Shown: one piece after another, positions 7,595 through 15,339 of the stretch
How the letters are laid out: each line of letters begins with the position of its first letter
Numbering within the stretch: the stretch's first letter is position 1
Origin: Acuticoccus sp. MNP-M23
GTDB lineage: Bacteria > Pseudomonadota > Alphaproteobacteria > Rhizobiales > Amorphaceae
NCBI RefSeq assembly: GCF_031195445.1
Contig: NZ_CP133481.1
Span: forward strand, 1 to 56,789
DNA length: 56,789 bases
Direction: 5' to 3'
Notes under the pieces: generated by a model
What the model saw: the letters and a program-made list of their open reading frames with translations, nothing else
Told to the model about the DNA's origin: nothing
The model's database searches: none
Made by a program: the position numbers and the translations under genes

Positions 7595-8316
7595 CGCTGC
7601 AGATTTCGACCGACATGCGTGGAGACCTGGGCACTGTTCGCGATCAGGGCCGCCGCCCGACCTGCCTGTCGTTTGCCGCTTCCGATGCGCACCGGCATGC
7701 GCGCGGCCACCCTGACTGGCTGTGCGTCGAATGGCTCTACTTTCACGCCGCCAGGCTGGCCGGAACGGGACCGCGCTGCGGCACCACGATGCCGGATACA
7801 CAGGCAATCCTGCGTGGCACGGGACAGCCGGTAGAGGCGGCCTGGCCGTACTCGGCCGCCTGGCCCGATCCTGCGTCATGGCAGCCGCCGGGCAGGGTCT
7901 CATCGCTCTTCACCTGCGAGTCCAGCAGCTGTGCATCGGGTCTGCACGGCATCCGAGCCGAGCTTCTTGCCGGGCGCCCCGTGGTGGTCGGGGTCTTCCT
8001 GTCCCGGACGTACCGGTTTCCGGCGGATTGGACCCGTATCGGCACCGAGGTGCTGCTGGCGCCGGATCGGCACGGGCCGATCGACCGGAATGACGGGCAC
8101 GCCATGGTGATCGTCGGACACGGCCGTCACGAGGGCGAGCCGGTAATGCTGCTTCGCAATTCCTGGGGTTCCCGCTGGGGGCATGAAGGCCATGCCTGGG
8201 TGAGGGAGGACTGTCTGGCTCCGCGACTGGTCGGCGCCTTTGTCATCGAGAAAGGAGACGGTGATGTTCTACAATCCGATGTCAGCGGCGCCGACGCCGG
8301 TACGCGCCTGGCTTGA
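7591..8316 (+). CDS. Papain-like (C1 family) cysteine protease without propeptide
   Basis: 241 aa. The catalytic set is visible: Gln19 and Cys25 in RDQGRRPTCLSFAAS, His170 in NDGHAMVIVGH, Asn190 in LLRNSWGSRWG. The protein begins where mature cathepsins begin, so there is no propeptide, and no signal peptide is seen. It should act in the cytoplasm and be active as made unless inhibited in trans. The ATG overlaps the stop of the ImmA-chagasin gene, implying coupled synthesis. It is the candidate effector of the island. Confidence 0.85.
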   Translation: MTLQISTDMRGDLGTVRDQGRRPTCLSFAASDAHRHARGHPDWLCVEWLYFHAARLAGTGPRCGTTMPDTQAILRGTGQPVEAAWPYSAAWPDPASWQPPGRVSSLFTCESSSCASGLHGIRAELLAGRPVVVGVFLSRTYRFPADWTRIGTEVLLAPDRHGPIDRNDGHAMVIVGHGRHEGEPVMLLRNSWGSRWGHEGHAWVREDCLAPRLVGAFVIEKGDGDVLQSDVSGADAGTRLA

Positions 8317-9031
8317 GGCGGCCGAGCGGTTGCGCCGCGAGGGCGAGCTGGGCGGCCTGATGCTCCACATCGAAGACCCGGTGGCCGTGTCTTCCGAGGA
8401 GGAGATGGCGATCGACCTCGTTGACCGGTATTTGAAGGCCCATGACCAGCAGGGCATCGCAACCGTAGCCAATACGATCTTTCCGGCCAGCCTCGATAGA
8501 GGCGACGGCATTGAGGGGCTGCGGGCGCGCTATCTGGCCGTCTATACCAAGCGTATGTGCCGGCAGGTCGGTTGGGGCCGCTATTTCGAGCGCATGGTTC
8601 ACTGGGAAAAACGGGACAAGAGCCATGTGGATCAGATTGCAGAGAACATCCGGATGCTCCGGCAGCTCAATGCCGACGGGGTGTGGAACTACAAGCAGTG
8701 CTATGAGATCGCCCTGTTCGATCCGGCCCGCGATCTGATCAAGCCGCGAGGACGGCAGTGCCTCAGCTTCATCGAACTCAAGCCTGCGTCCGATGGGCGG
8801 CTGCACATGATGGCCGTGTACCGGAACCACCATTATGTGGCGCGCACACTCGGCAATCTGATCGGGCTCGGCCGCCTGCAGCAGTTCATTGCGCGGGAGG
8901 CGGGATTCGCACTGGGTGGTCTGACTATACAGTCCACCCATGCCGAGCTCGATCTGGCCGGCGGCAGGAAGCGGGACGTGCAGGCTTTGATTGAAGCTTG
9001 CCAGGCGGCCTTGCTCACGCAGGCTGCATGA
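8264..9031 (+). CDS. Thymidylate-synthase-like protein
   Basis: 255 aa from ATG 8264, which has the site AAAGGAGA; it overlaps the protease gene by 53 bp. WGRYFERM and IAENIRMLRQL resemble the N-terminal half of thymidylate synthase. RQCLSFIELKP places Cys166 where the catalytic Cys sits. MAVYRNHHYVARTLGNLIGL and GRLQQFIAREAGFALGGLTI match the substrate-binding and C-terminal segments. Relatives include dUMP/dCMP hydroxymethylases of phages, so a pyrimidine nucleotide is the likely ligand; the reaction cannot be told. It ends 17 bp inside the converging UDG-like gene. Confidence 0.65.
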   Translation: MFYNPMSAAPTPVRAWLEAAERLRREGELGGLMLHIEDPVAVSSEEEMAIDLVDRYLKAHDQQGIATVANTIFPASLDRGDGIEGLRARYLAVYTKRMCRQVGWGRYFERMVHWEKRDKSHVDQIAENIRMLRQLNADGVWNYKQCYEIALFDPARDLIKPRGRQCLSFIELKPASDGRLHMMAVYRNHHYVARTLGNLIGLGRLQQFIAREAGFALGGLTIQSTHAELDLAGGRKRDVQALIEACQAALLTQAA

Positions 9032-9689
9032 ACAGATCGGGCGTCCGGCTGGGTGGCAGGGCGTAGGCCTGCTCGATCTGCGCGATAAAAGTGTTCTGCC
9101 CGCCATAGCTCGGGTGGCGGACCTGGATGGCGCTGACACCCATTTCATCGACAGCGCGGTGGGCATCGCCACCGATCGCAATGACGGTCTCCGGCTGCAG
9201 AAGCTCCATGATGTCGTGCAGAAAGCGAGCGCAGGCCTGCCGCTCGCGGCGCGTATGGCAACGATTGCTCATCGGCGCGTCCGGCTCATGCGGATGCAGC
9301 GGAAAGACGTTCCAGAGAAAGACGGGTTCGGTCAGCCGCTGCAGCATTTGCCAGATGACGGTGGCCGTGCGTTCGCCGACGGCGGGGCCTTTGGTGGCTT
9401 TGGCCACGCGCAGCCCCTGGAACAGCACACTATAGGAGTCGAGATGGACCTCGTCCGTCAGCGCCAGGCCGGTGCGACGGCCGCCGCGATAGCCCAGGTC
9501 GCGGGCGATCCAGATCGTGCGGACCTTGAGGTCGATCGCCGTTTCCAGACTCATGGCGAGGTTCTGCTGCCGGCGGCGCGGCGCATCGCTTCGATCATGC
9601 AGCGGGCACCGGTCGGCATAAGGATTGAAGACATTCTCCAGCTCAACGCTGCTTAGCGCGCGGACAAAAGCATCGACCGCGGCGCTCAT
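9015..9689 (-). CDS. Uracil-DNA-glycosylase-superfamily-like protein
   Basis: 224 aa. IWIARDLGYRGGRRTG, then VFLWNVFPLHPHEPD, then PETVIAIGGDAHRAV, then IQVRHPSYGGQNTFIAQI follow the order of UDG-fold motifs, with an N-terminal substrate loop and the HPS segment near the end. It may excise an altered base or bind a nucleotide. It starts 4 bp inside the end of the MazG-like gene, so the two are cotranscribed, and it converges with the TS-like gene. Confidence 0.65.
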   Translation of the reverse strand: MSAAVDAFVRALSSVELENVFNPYADRCPLHDRSDAPRRRQQNLAMSLETAIDLKVRTIWIARDLGYRGGRRTGLALTDEVHLDSYSVLFQGLRVAKATKGPAVGERTATVIWQMLQRLTEPVFLWNVFPLHPHEPDAPMSNRCHTRRERQACARFLHDIMELLQPETVIAIGGDAHRAVDEMGVSAIQVRHPSYGGQNTFIAQIEQAYALPPSRTPDLFMQPA

Positions 9690-10843
9690 GGCTGTTCGTA
9701 CTGGATCGAACGGGCCTCAAGGTCGATGTGGACACGGCCGCCGCGATGCGCGCGCACCGCGCAGAATACTTCATAGCCCTTCAAGATTGCTTCCTCCCAT
9801 AGCCATAGGGGACAGGTTTCGGCTTCATATCCCGCGACGAAGCGGCGCACGGATTTGAGCAGCCCATAGTCGAGGGCGGTGATCCCCTCGAACATGGCCA
9901 GCCGTTGAGCATGGTTGAATATCCATGTCGCGATCCCTTCCTCGATCAGGACGGCGCGCGCACCGTCTTGTACTTCATCAACCTGGGGATCGCTTTTGCG
10001 CTTGACCCGGAGCAGCCGCCGGAGAGTCGGCGACCATCCGAGGTGGGCGGCATAGGACAGATGGAAGACATCATGGAAGCGGTAATCGTCATCGTTGTCC
10101 CGATTGTCGGTCAGGGGATCGCCGACGAGCTCGCCCTCGCGGGTCAGCCTGGCCATGGTTTTGCCGTTCAGCTCGACCTCTGCGATGTCGATGACGAGCT
10201 GTCGCGGCAGCTGCTCACGGGCTGGAAACGCCTCGTCGAACAGCGGGGGGTAATGCCGCTCGACAGGCCAGCGATCGAAGATCTTCGTCAGATTTGCTCT
10301 GGCCGCGTCCTCGAGAGTGATACCGGCCTCATGAGCGGCGGCCCGAAGCGCACGCAGCACGCCGATCAGACGGCCCTTGAGCGCGGAGCGATTGCGCTCC
10401 AGCCGTCCAGCCGCATGATCGGTCATCAACAGACCAACTTCGCCGGCCAGTTTCAGCAGGGTCTGCTCGAAAGCGGGCGATGGTGAGGCGGAGACTCCGA
10501 CGGCGGGCGTTTCGATGGCGGCGAAGCTCAGTTCGGCAGAGCCTGTCGATTGCCAATCCGTGAGACTGCGGTCGAGGTTGACCGCCAATTCATCGAGGCC
10601 GAGCTCGGCGCGGGCAGCCAGTGCGGCGAGATACCAGAGCACATCCCCCAGCTCCTCGCCCACGGACTCCTTGTAGCCGAGATAGGCGATAGGATCGCGC
10701 TGCTTCTTCTTCACCTCGCTAAGCAGGCTGCCGGTCTCGCCGAAGAGACCAAGAAGTGGGAAGGCAAGGCCAGGGTCATCATGGCGCCGCTGATCCGTCT
10801 TCAACGCTTCGGCCTGATAGGTGGCAAGCGTGAGAGACTTCAT
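9686..10843 (-). CDS. MazG-like nucleotide pyrophosphohydrolase, extended
   Basis: 385 aa. Residues 1-100 are a MazG-type all-alpha NTP pyrophosphohydrolase: LLGLFGETGSLLSEVKKK gives the E-x-x-x-E pair and EELGDVLWYLAALAAR the ExxD helix. Residues 120-180 resemble a second, degenerate MazG helix set. The C-terminal 200 residues (DDDYRFHDVFHLSYAAHLGW onwards) are a further domain with conserved-looking His/Asp, which I cannot name. Hydrolysis of non-canonical dNTPs to NMPs is the family role. The ATG overlaps the stop of the RHH gene. Confidence 0.75.
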   Translation of the reverse strand: MKSLTLATYQAEALKTDQRRHDDPGLAFPLLGLFGETGSLLSEVKKKQRDPIAYLGYKESVGEELGDVLWYLAALAARAELGLDELAVNLDRSLTDWQSTGSAELSFAAIETPAVGVSASPSPAFEQTLLKLAGEVGLLMTDHAAGRLERNRSALKGRLIGVLRALRAAAHEAGITLEDAARANLTKIFDRWPVERHYPPLFDEAFPAREQLPRQLVIDIAEVELNGKTMARLTREGELVGDPLTDNRDNDDDYRFHDVFHLSYAAHLGWSPTLRRLLRVKRKSDPQVDEVQDGARAVLIEEGIATWIFNHAQRLAMFEGITALDYGLLKSVRRFVAGYEAETCPLWLWEEAILKGYEVFCAVRAHRGGRVHIDLEARSIQYEQP

Positions 10844-11049
10844 GGCGATTTTCGCCGGTCGACCAGCGAATCCTTCGGTACATGAATGCCATAGGCGTCA
10901 AGCGCACGCAGGACGATTACCCGGATCGTCTCGCCGGATTCTGCGGCCCGTAGAGTAATTTCACGCTTGGTGGCCGCCGGTAGAAAGAGCTGCAGCGTCG
11001 GCTCTTTGTCGGCGACGTCGAGTTGCGCTGATGGCGGGCTCTTTTTCAT
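10840..11049 (-). CDS. Small RHH-like regulator
   Basis: 69 aa. The core PTLQLFLPAATKREITLRAA followed by ESGETIRVIVLRALDAYGI has the strand-helix-helix pattern of ribbon-helix-helix proteins. It heads the minus operon (RHH, MazG-like, UDG-like). A palindrome sits just upstream at 11057-11075, so autorepression is likely. Confidence 0.6.
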   Translation of the reverse strand: MKKSPPSAQLDVADKEPTLQLFLPAATKREITLRAAESGETIRVIVLRALDAYGIHVPKDSLVDRRKSP

Positions 11050-11056
11050 GAAGTTA

Positions 11057-11075
11057 TCATTTCATGACGTAATGA
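11057..11075. promoter_or_regulatory. Palindrome upstream of the RHH-MazG-UDG operon
   Basis: TCATTTCATGACGTAATGA is an imperfect palindrome (17 of 19 positions symmetrical) 8 bp upstream of the RHH start codon, flanked on both sides by TTATCA. Position and symmetry suit an operator for the small RHH protein. Confidence 0.5.
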
Positions 11076-11148
11076 GTTTATCAAGAAAATACCGATCCGA
11101 CGCTGGCCACGCAGGATTTGCTATGGCCTTCAGCTCAAGTGATCGATG

Positions 11149-11685
11149 TCATCGGCCAGCCTGCTCCCGGCGATAGGTCCACGGCTCCGCGACCTGATCG
11201 AAGCTCCACACGCCGCGCCGGGCGTCCTGGGCGGTACGCTCGGCGCTGGCGTAGCCGGGCGGCGGGGCACGGTCGCGGCTCTCACAGAGGAACGCCGCGC
11301 CTTCGGTCAGCATCGCTTTGTTGAGGTCGGTTGCGCCGGAAAAACACGTGCCGAGGTCGCGCCCGTACTGGTCCTTTCCGTGCAGATCGCAGCGCACGCG
11401 GTGATCGCGGATCTTCTCGACCATCAGCCACTTCGCCCAATCGCCGCAGTCGATGGTATTGCCTGCGCGGCGGGCGGGTTGGCCGCTCTCGCATGTGTCG
11501 ATCCCGACGAGGCGGATGCGCCGTCCATCGATTCGCAGCGTGTCGCCGTCTATGGCGTAGGCGCTGCCGGTGATCGTTTCGCGCACGGGCAAGGGTCGCG
11601 GGTAGTGGTGCTGAAAGAGCTGCCACGCGGCGGCGATTGCCATGAGGGCGATGGCTATCGTGATCGGTCTAAGCCGCATTCGCAC
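11149..11685 (-). CDS. Secreted thermonuclease-like (SNase) protein
   Basis: 178 aa. An N-terminal hydrophobic signal or anchor (residues 8-22) is followed by an SNase/TNase fold: AYAIDGDTLRIDGRRIRLVG, then IDTCESGQPAR, CDLHGKDQYGRDLGTC, and LNKAMLTEGAAFLC. These match the catalytic DGDT, R-x-x-G-ID and DxYGR segments. SNase-like proteins are common on conjugative plasmids. The start lies 17 bp inside the end of repC. Confidence 0.85.
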   Translation of the reverse strand: MRMRLRPITIAIALMAIAAAWQLFQHHYPRPLPVRETITGSAYAIDGDTLRIDGRRIRLVGIDTCESGQPARRAGNTIDCGDWAKWLMVEKIRDHRVRCDLHGKDQYGRDLGTCFSGATDLNKAMLTEGAAFLCESRDRAPPPGYASAERTAQDARRGVWSFDQVAEPWTYRREQAGR

Positions 11686-12775
11686 GCTCCATCAGGCCGA
11701 ACATGGAACGGTGAAGGTGAGCGGTGCCGCGCTCGGCGCGCTCGGCCATGCGGCGGACCCAGCCGCCCGGATTGGCAATCTTGCCGCCGTTGCCGGCGGC
11801 GTCCGTCAGGGCGATCAGGACCATGATTGCAGCGCCGTGGCGCCCGATAGCGGCCTGTGCGGCGGCCCATGCTGCCGGGCTGATCCCGGCTGCTGCTGCG
11901 CGCTCATAAGCCGTGTTCGCGAAGCTGTTCCAGTCGAGCGTTTGGTAGTGCCGCAGGATTGAGGCTTCCCAATCCAGCGGGAGGATCGATTTGACCATGT
12001 GCAGGGTAATATGTTCGAGGCCGCACGTCGCCCCTGTCTTCTTCTCAGATGCCATCGGCGGATTACAGCAATCTGATAGAGCTTGATGTGTACTGTATGG
12101 TCGGTCAGATTTTTCCGACCGGTCGGAAATCTTTTCCGACAAGGGCGGCACTTCTCCACAGGCCGTGAGGGCGTCACGCAGCGCGCAAACGACGGTCCAG
12201 AGGCGTTCAAGGGCCGCGTGGGTCATGTGGGCGATGCGCCGGGGAAGCGAGGCCCACACGCTGAGCTGGTCGTCGTCCAGGTGCCCGGCTTCGACCATGC
12301 GGCGGACTTCCTTGCGGACCTTGGAAATCTCGAACCGGAAACGCGCCTGCTCGGCGAGCTCGGCCTTGCGGTCGGCGTCCAGCGCCTCGATCTCGTCGGC
12401 GCGCTGCATCATCGGGGCGAAGTCGATGCCGTAAAGCTCGGTGATCGCACCGCGTCTGTCCCGTGCCGTGTGGCGGCGTCCGCCATCAAGGCAGGCGTTC
12501 CGGGCCAATCCGGTTTCGATCAGGGCGGCGATGTGGTTGCGGATCGTGCGCGGGTCGACGCCGCGCTGCTCGGCGAGGCTGGTCACGCTGGCCGGGCTGA
12601 TCGGCTCCGGCGCTTCGTGTGGGATGCGGTTGATCAGGACATGCGCGGTCGTCTGCACCGCGTCGGTCAACCCGAAGACTGTGGCGGCTTGAGTCATCAG
12701 GACGTGTAGCCCAGCGAGAAAATCTCGCCTCTCGGTCGTGAGCGGCTGCGCCGCCTGTGGTCGGATTCGTTTCAT
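11669..12775 (-). CDS. repC: RepC-like replication initiator
   Basis: 368 aa from ATG 12775 (site AAGGAGA). The N-terminal half has a winged-helix segment (TSLAEQRGVDPRTIRNHIAA, then LIETGLARN) typical of RepC. The C-terminus, IGRHGAAIMVLIALTDAAG, then KIANPGGWVRRMAERAERGT and HLHRSMFGL, is the RepC signature. RepC initiates at an origin within its own gene in repABC plasmids. There are no repA/repB genes here, and a second initiator is at 3633. The low-complexity EKISDRSEKSDRPYSTHQAL stretch is a linker and a plausible origin segment. Confidence 0.85.
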   Translation of the reverse strand: MKRIRPQAAQPLTTERRDFLAGLHVLMTQAATVFGLTDAVQTTAHVLINRIPHEAPEPISPASVTSLAEQRGVDPRTIRNHIAALIETGLARNACLDGGRRHTARDRRGAITELYGIDFAPMMQRADEIEALDADRKAELAEQARFRFEISKVRKEVRRMVEAGHLDDDQLSVWASLPRRIAHMTHAALERLWTVVCALRDALTACGEVPPLSEKISDRSEKSDRPYSTHQALSDCCNPPMASEKKTGATCGLEHITLHMVKSILPLDWEASILRHYQTLDWNSFANTAYERAAAAGISPAAWAAAQAAIGRHGAAIMVLIALTDAAGNGGKIANPGGWVRRMAERAERGTAHLHRSMFGLMERANAA

Positions 12776-12888
12776 CTTTCCAATCTCCTTGTGGAGATCG
12801 GCGACCTGGCCCGAGGCATAGCTTCCCCGTTCGCCCAAGAGGGCGTTTTGGCCTTGCTACAAAGGGAGAGGAGAGATAATCTACTTGG

Positions 12889-13044
12889 AAGCGATTGGGT
12901 GTTTCAGGGCCTTCTCACTCGTAGCTCTCACAGGCGCCAACCTGTGTACGTGTGATCCGGCCCCTAGCTTCCCGCTCTCAGACAAGAGCGTTTAGAGATG
13001 GTCTCCGTCTCTCCCCCCGGTGGTCTCCGATCATCGGGGGTTTT
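12889..13044 (+). ncRNA. Candidate counter-transcribed RNA opposite the repC leader
   Basis: On the plus strand TTGCTA (12854-12859) and TAATCT (12877-12882) form a promoter with a 17-bp spacer. A stem of six C-G pairs followed by TTTT ends at 13044. The predicted transcript of about 155 nt is antisense to the repC leader. In repABC plasmids a small counter-transcribed RNA in this position limits repC expression. No RNA data, so low confidence. Confidence 0.35.
13013..13044 (+). terminator. Rho-independent terminator
   Basis: CCCCCG, an 18-nt loop region, CGGGGG, then TTTT on the plus strand. It would end a plus-strand RNA arising opposite the repC leader and insulate the virB operon that begins beyond it. 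Confidence 0.5.
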
Positions 13045-13285
13045 GCTGTCTGGCTCCCTGTGAGCCGAATCGGTTTCCCTCCATCTGCCAGAGTGACTGA
13101 TTCCGCACGTTAGCGCACGTGCGCTATGCGCGCCACACCTGCGTGCGTTCGCGTCCCGCATCACATTCTCGCCACAACAATCCAATCTACCGTGCACCAT
13201 CTCCGGAATGACAGATTCGCGGAATTGTCGAGTTTGGTTGAGGTGTACGCTATTTGAATTTTGCGCGTCAATTTTAAAAAATGAC

Positions 13286-13315
13286 TTGCTATTGCATATT
13301 GTATCGTTTTAGTAA
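13286..13315 (+). promoter_or_regulatory. Candidate promoter of the virB operon
   Basis: TTGCTA at 13286 and TAGTAA at 13310 lie 18 bp apart in an AT-rich stretch that stands out from the GC-rich surroundings. The first gene of the operon starts about 95 bp downstream. No operator repeat was obvious. Confidence 0.4.
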
Positions 13316-13407
13316 TATGAAGCCACATGTTACGAAAATCCGTCCCAACGTGGAAAACCGACGCAGCCGTCGATATGATCTCACCTCAGACGAATCAGGG
13401 AGGTCAT

Positions 13408-13725
13408 GTGGCGAACTCAAACTCAGAGGCAAAGGTACTTGTAAGTCATGTTATCCGAACGTTCATCGACGCCGGTGGCAAGCTCAAATACAAGCCTGTC
13501 GTTGATGAGAGTGGTAAAATCACTTGGCTTGTCATTGGTGTCCGTGCTGACGGCAGCGAGTTGCAAGTCTACATCGCGCGAAGTGGTGAACCTAAACGTT
13601 TCCAGTCCGCAAACGCTGTCCTTAGCTACCACATGGAAATGTATCCCGACTGCGAAGAGGTCTGCATCCCGGTCCTCCGCACAGATAGAGGCAAGGACAA
13701 CGAAAATTCGGAGGAAGACGGCTAG
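13408..13725 (+). CDS. Hypothetical protein, first gene of the virB operon
   Basis: 105 aa from GTG 13408 (site GGGAGG); an in-frame ATG at 13375 is an alternative. The body (KVLVSHVIRTFIDAGGKLKY, then VIGVRADGSELQVYIARSGE) looks like a small alpha/beta domain, with an acidic tail ending NSEEDG. I do not recognise it. The following membrane protein continues in the +1 frame with no start codon, so the two may be one protein joined by a frameshift. Confidence 0.6.
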   Translation: MANSNSEAKVLVSHVIRTFIDAGGKLKYKPVVDESGKITWLVIGVRADGSELQVYIARSGEPKRFQSANAVLSYHMEMYPDCEEVCIPVLRTDRGKDNENSEEDG

Positions 13726-13726
13726 G

Positions 13727-14119
13727 AGCGAAGACAACAACGTTGTTTCGATCAAGGACTACAAGCGCAGCCGTCGAAAAGCTTCCGCTGCGGAAATACG
13801 CTCCAAGCTCCCCGCCTTTCGCTTCCGCGTCTCCGGCCCCCTCGTCGTCCTGATTGGCCTCGCGGCCATCGGGACGGCCATCCTTCGGTGGCAATGGGGC
13901 GTGTGGGACTGGTCCCAATGGGCATGGCTCGGCATCTGGGCGCTCTACGTGCCCCTCGCCGCCGTCCTCTGGCACTGGATCGCTTACGAGATCCCCTTCA
14001 TCGCCTTCGGCTTCGTCGCCGCCGTGATCGGCGCCGCCGCCTTCACTTCACTGGTATGGCCTCACGCGATCCTGCTCGTTGCCGTGCTCTTCATGCGGCG
14101 TCAGATCGACAGGGCTTAA
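13727..14119 (+). CDS. Membrane protein with unresolved start (possible frameshift partner)
   Basis: The frame encodes [20 protein letters not shown] and then three hydrophobic helices ([33 protein letters not shown], and [16 protein letters not shown]), ending at 14119. No ATG, GTG or TTG lies between the previous stop and the first helix. Either translation shifts +1 from the upstream gene near 13722, or an indel broke a fused gene, or a rare start is used. It precedes virB1; membrane proteins at this place in virB operons are not rare, but I cannot name it. Confidence 0.5.
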   Translation, partial: SEDNNVVSIKDYKRSRRKASAAEIRSKLPAFRFRVSGPLVVLIGLAAIGTAILRWQWGVWDWSQWAWLGIWALYVPLAAVLWHWIAYEIPFIAFGFVAAVIGAAAFTSLVWPHAILLVAVLFMRRQIDRA

Positions 14120-14126
14120 TCCGAAA

Positions 14127-14792
14127 ATGAAGCGTCTCTTCCTCTTGCCGTTCGTGCTTTGCCTTTCTTTACAACCTTCGATTGCGATGGTGATGGAATT
14201 TGGCGCTGACGGCTCCGTGACGATCACGGGCGGGCCGGAAGAGGCGAGCGCGGCACCCGCGCCGGTGAGCGCATCGCGCGCCCACTATCGCGACATGGCG
14301 CACGCCGTCGCCCTGCGGCACGCGCGCGGTGACGGCCCCCGCGCGGCGGGGCTGAACGCCACCCAATTCGCCGACGTGTTCGTGGCGCTGATCTATCAGG
14401 AAAGCCGCTTCAATCCTCGGGCGGTGTCGCCCAAAGGCGCGCAGGGCCTCGGGCAGTTGATGCCCGACACGGCACGCGGCCTCGGGGTCTCCGATCCCTT
14501 CGACCCCGCCCAAAATCTCGACGGTGCTGCGCGCTACTTCACGCGCCAGCTCGCTCGCTTCGGCGACGTGTCTCTGGCCCTGGCCGCGTACAACGCTGGC
14601 CCCCATCGCGTGGAGCAATACGGCGGCGTGCCGCCGTTCTCCGAAACGCGGGCCTACGTCGCCACCATCACTGCCGCTGTAGGCCGCGTGCCCACGGCAG
14701 AGCCTGTGCGTCCCGCCATCCCGGCGGCAATCGAGCGTGAGGCGTCCACCCCAACCCAACAGCAAAGGAACGGCATATGGGAATTTCAATGA
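14127..14792 (+). CDS. virB1: VirB1-like lytic transglycosylase
   Basis: 221 aa. Signal peptide (residues 1-17, [20 protein letters not shown]) then an SLT domain. [20 protein letters not shown] has the catalytic Glu in YQESRF, then [15 protein letters not shown] and [20 protein letters not shown]. It opens the peptidoglycan for the secretion channel. It ends 16 bp inside virB2. Confidence 0.93.
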   Translation: MKRLFLLPFVLCLSLQPSIAMVMEFGADGSVTITGGPEEASAAPAPVSASRAHYRDMAHAVALRHARGDGPRAAGLNATQFADVFVALIYQESRFNPRAVSPKGAQGLGQLMPDTARGLGVSDPFDPAQNLDGAARYFTRQLARFGDVSLALAAYNAGPHRVEQYGGVPPFSETRAYVATITAAVGRVPTAEPVRPAIPAAIEREASTPTQQQRNGIWEFQ

Positions 14793-15067
14793 AGAAACTC
14801 GGCCGGGTCGCGGGCGTCACGGCGGCTCTTACCGTCGTCGGCACCAGCGCGGCGATGGCGCAGGACCTCTCGCCGGTCACGACCTTTTTCACCACGGTCG
14901 GTAACGCTCTGACGGGCACGCTTGGCCGGGCCATCGGCCTCGTCGCGCTCGCCGGTGTCGGCATCGCCTTCATGACGGGCCGCATGAACTGGATGCTGGC
15001 CGGATCGGTGCTGATCGGTCTCGCGATCCTGTACGGCGCGGCGACCCTGCTCGCCGGGTACTCTTGA
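14777..15067 (+). CDS. virB2: VirB2-like major pilin
   Basis: 96 aa. Signal peptide cleaved after AMA, then two hydrophobic helices ([19 protein letters not shown] and [20 protein letters not shown]), the standard TrbC/VirB2 prepilin plan. It polymerises to the conjugative pilus. It overlaps virB1 upstream and virB3 downstream. Confidence 0.9.
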   Translation: MGISMKKLGRVAGVTAALTVVGTSAAMAQDLSPVTTFFTTVGNALTGTLGRAIGLVALAGVGIAFMTGRMNWMLAGSVLIGLAILYGAATLLAGYS

Positions 15068-15339
15068 GCCGCCCCTGCTTCCAAGCATTGACGAGGCCCG
15101 TGTCGTTCGCGGGCCTCCCAATGCTCTACGTCGTGATCCTATTCGGGGTCGCGTTCGGCGGCTTTATCGCAACGCTGTCGTTTATCTACTTCTTTGTGAG
15201 TGCAGTCGTTAGCTACATCGGCCTTCGAATATTGGCCGCTTACGATCCACGAATAGCGGACGTGTTTTTCGTGACGATGATCCGCACGCCATTGCCTCAA
15301 AGTTGGTTCAAAGGAAAGGGGATCATCTACCGTGCTTAA
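15064..15339 (+). CDS. virB3: VirB3-like protein
   Basis: 91 aa from TTG 15064, which overlaps the virB2 stop. The N-terminal CFQALTRPVSFAGLP and a following pair of hydrophobic stretches are the VirB3 pattern; the C-terminus ends in the usual polar tail. It is an inner-membrane partner of VirB4, and overlaps virB4 by 8 bp. Confidence 0.88.
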   Translation: MSRPCFQALTRPVSFAGLPMLYVVILFGVAFGGFIATLSFIYFFVSAVVSYIGLRILAAYDPRIADVFFVTMIRTPLPQSWFKGKGIIYRA

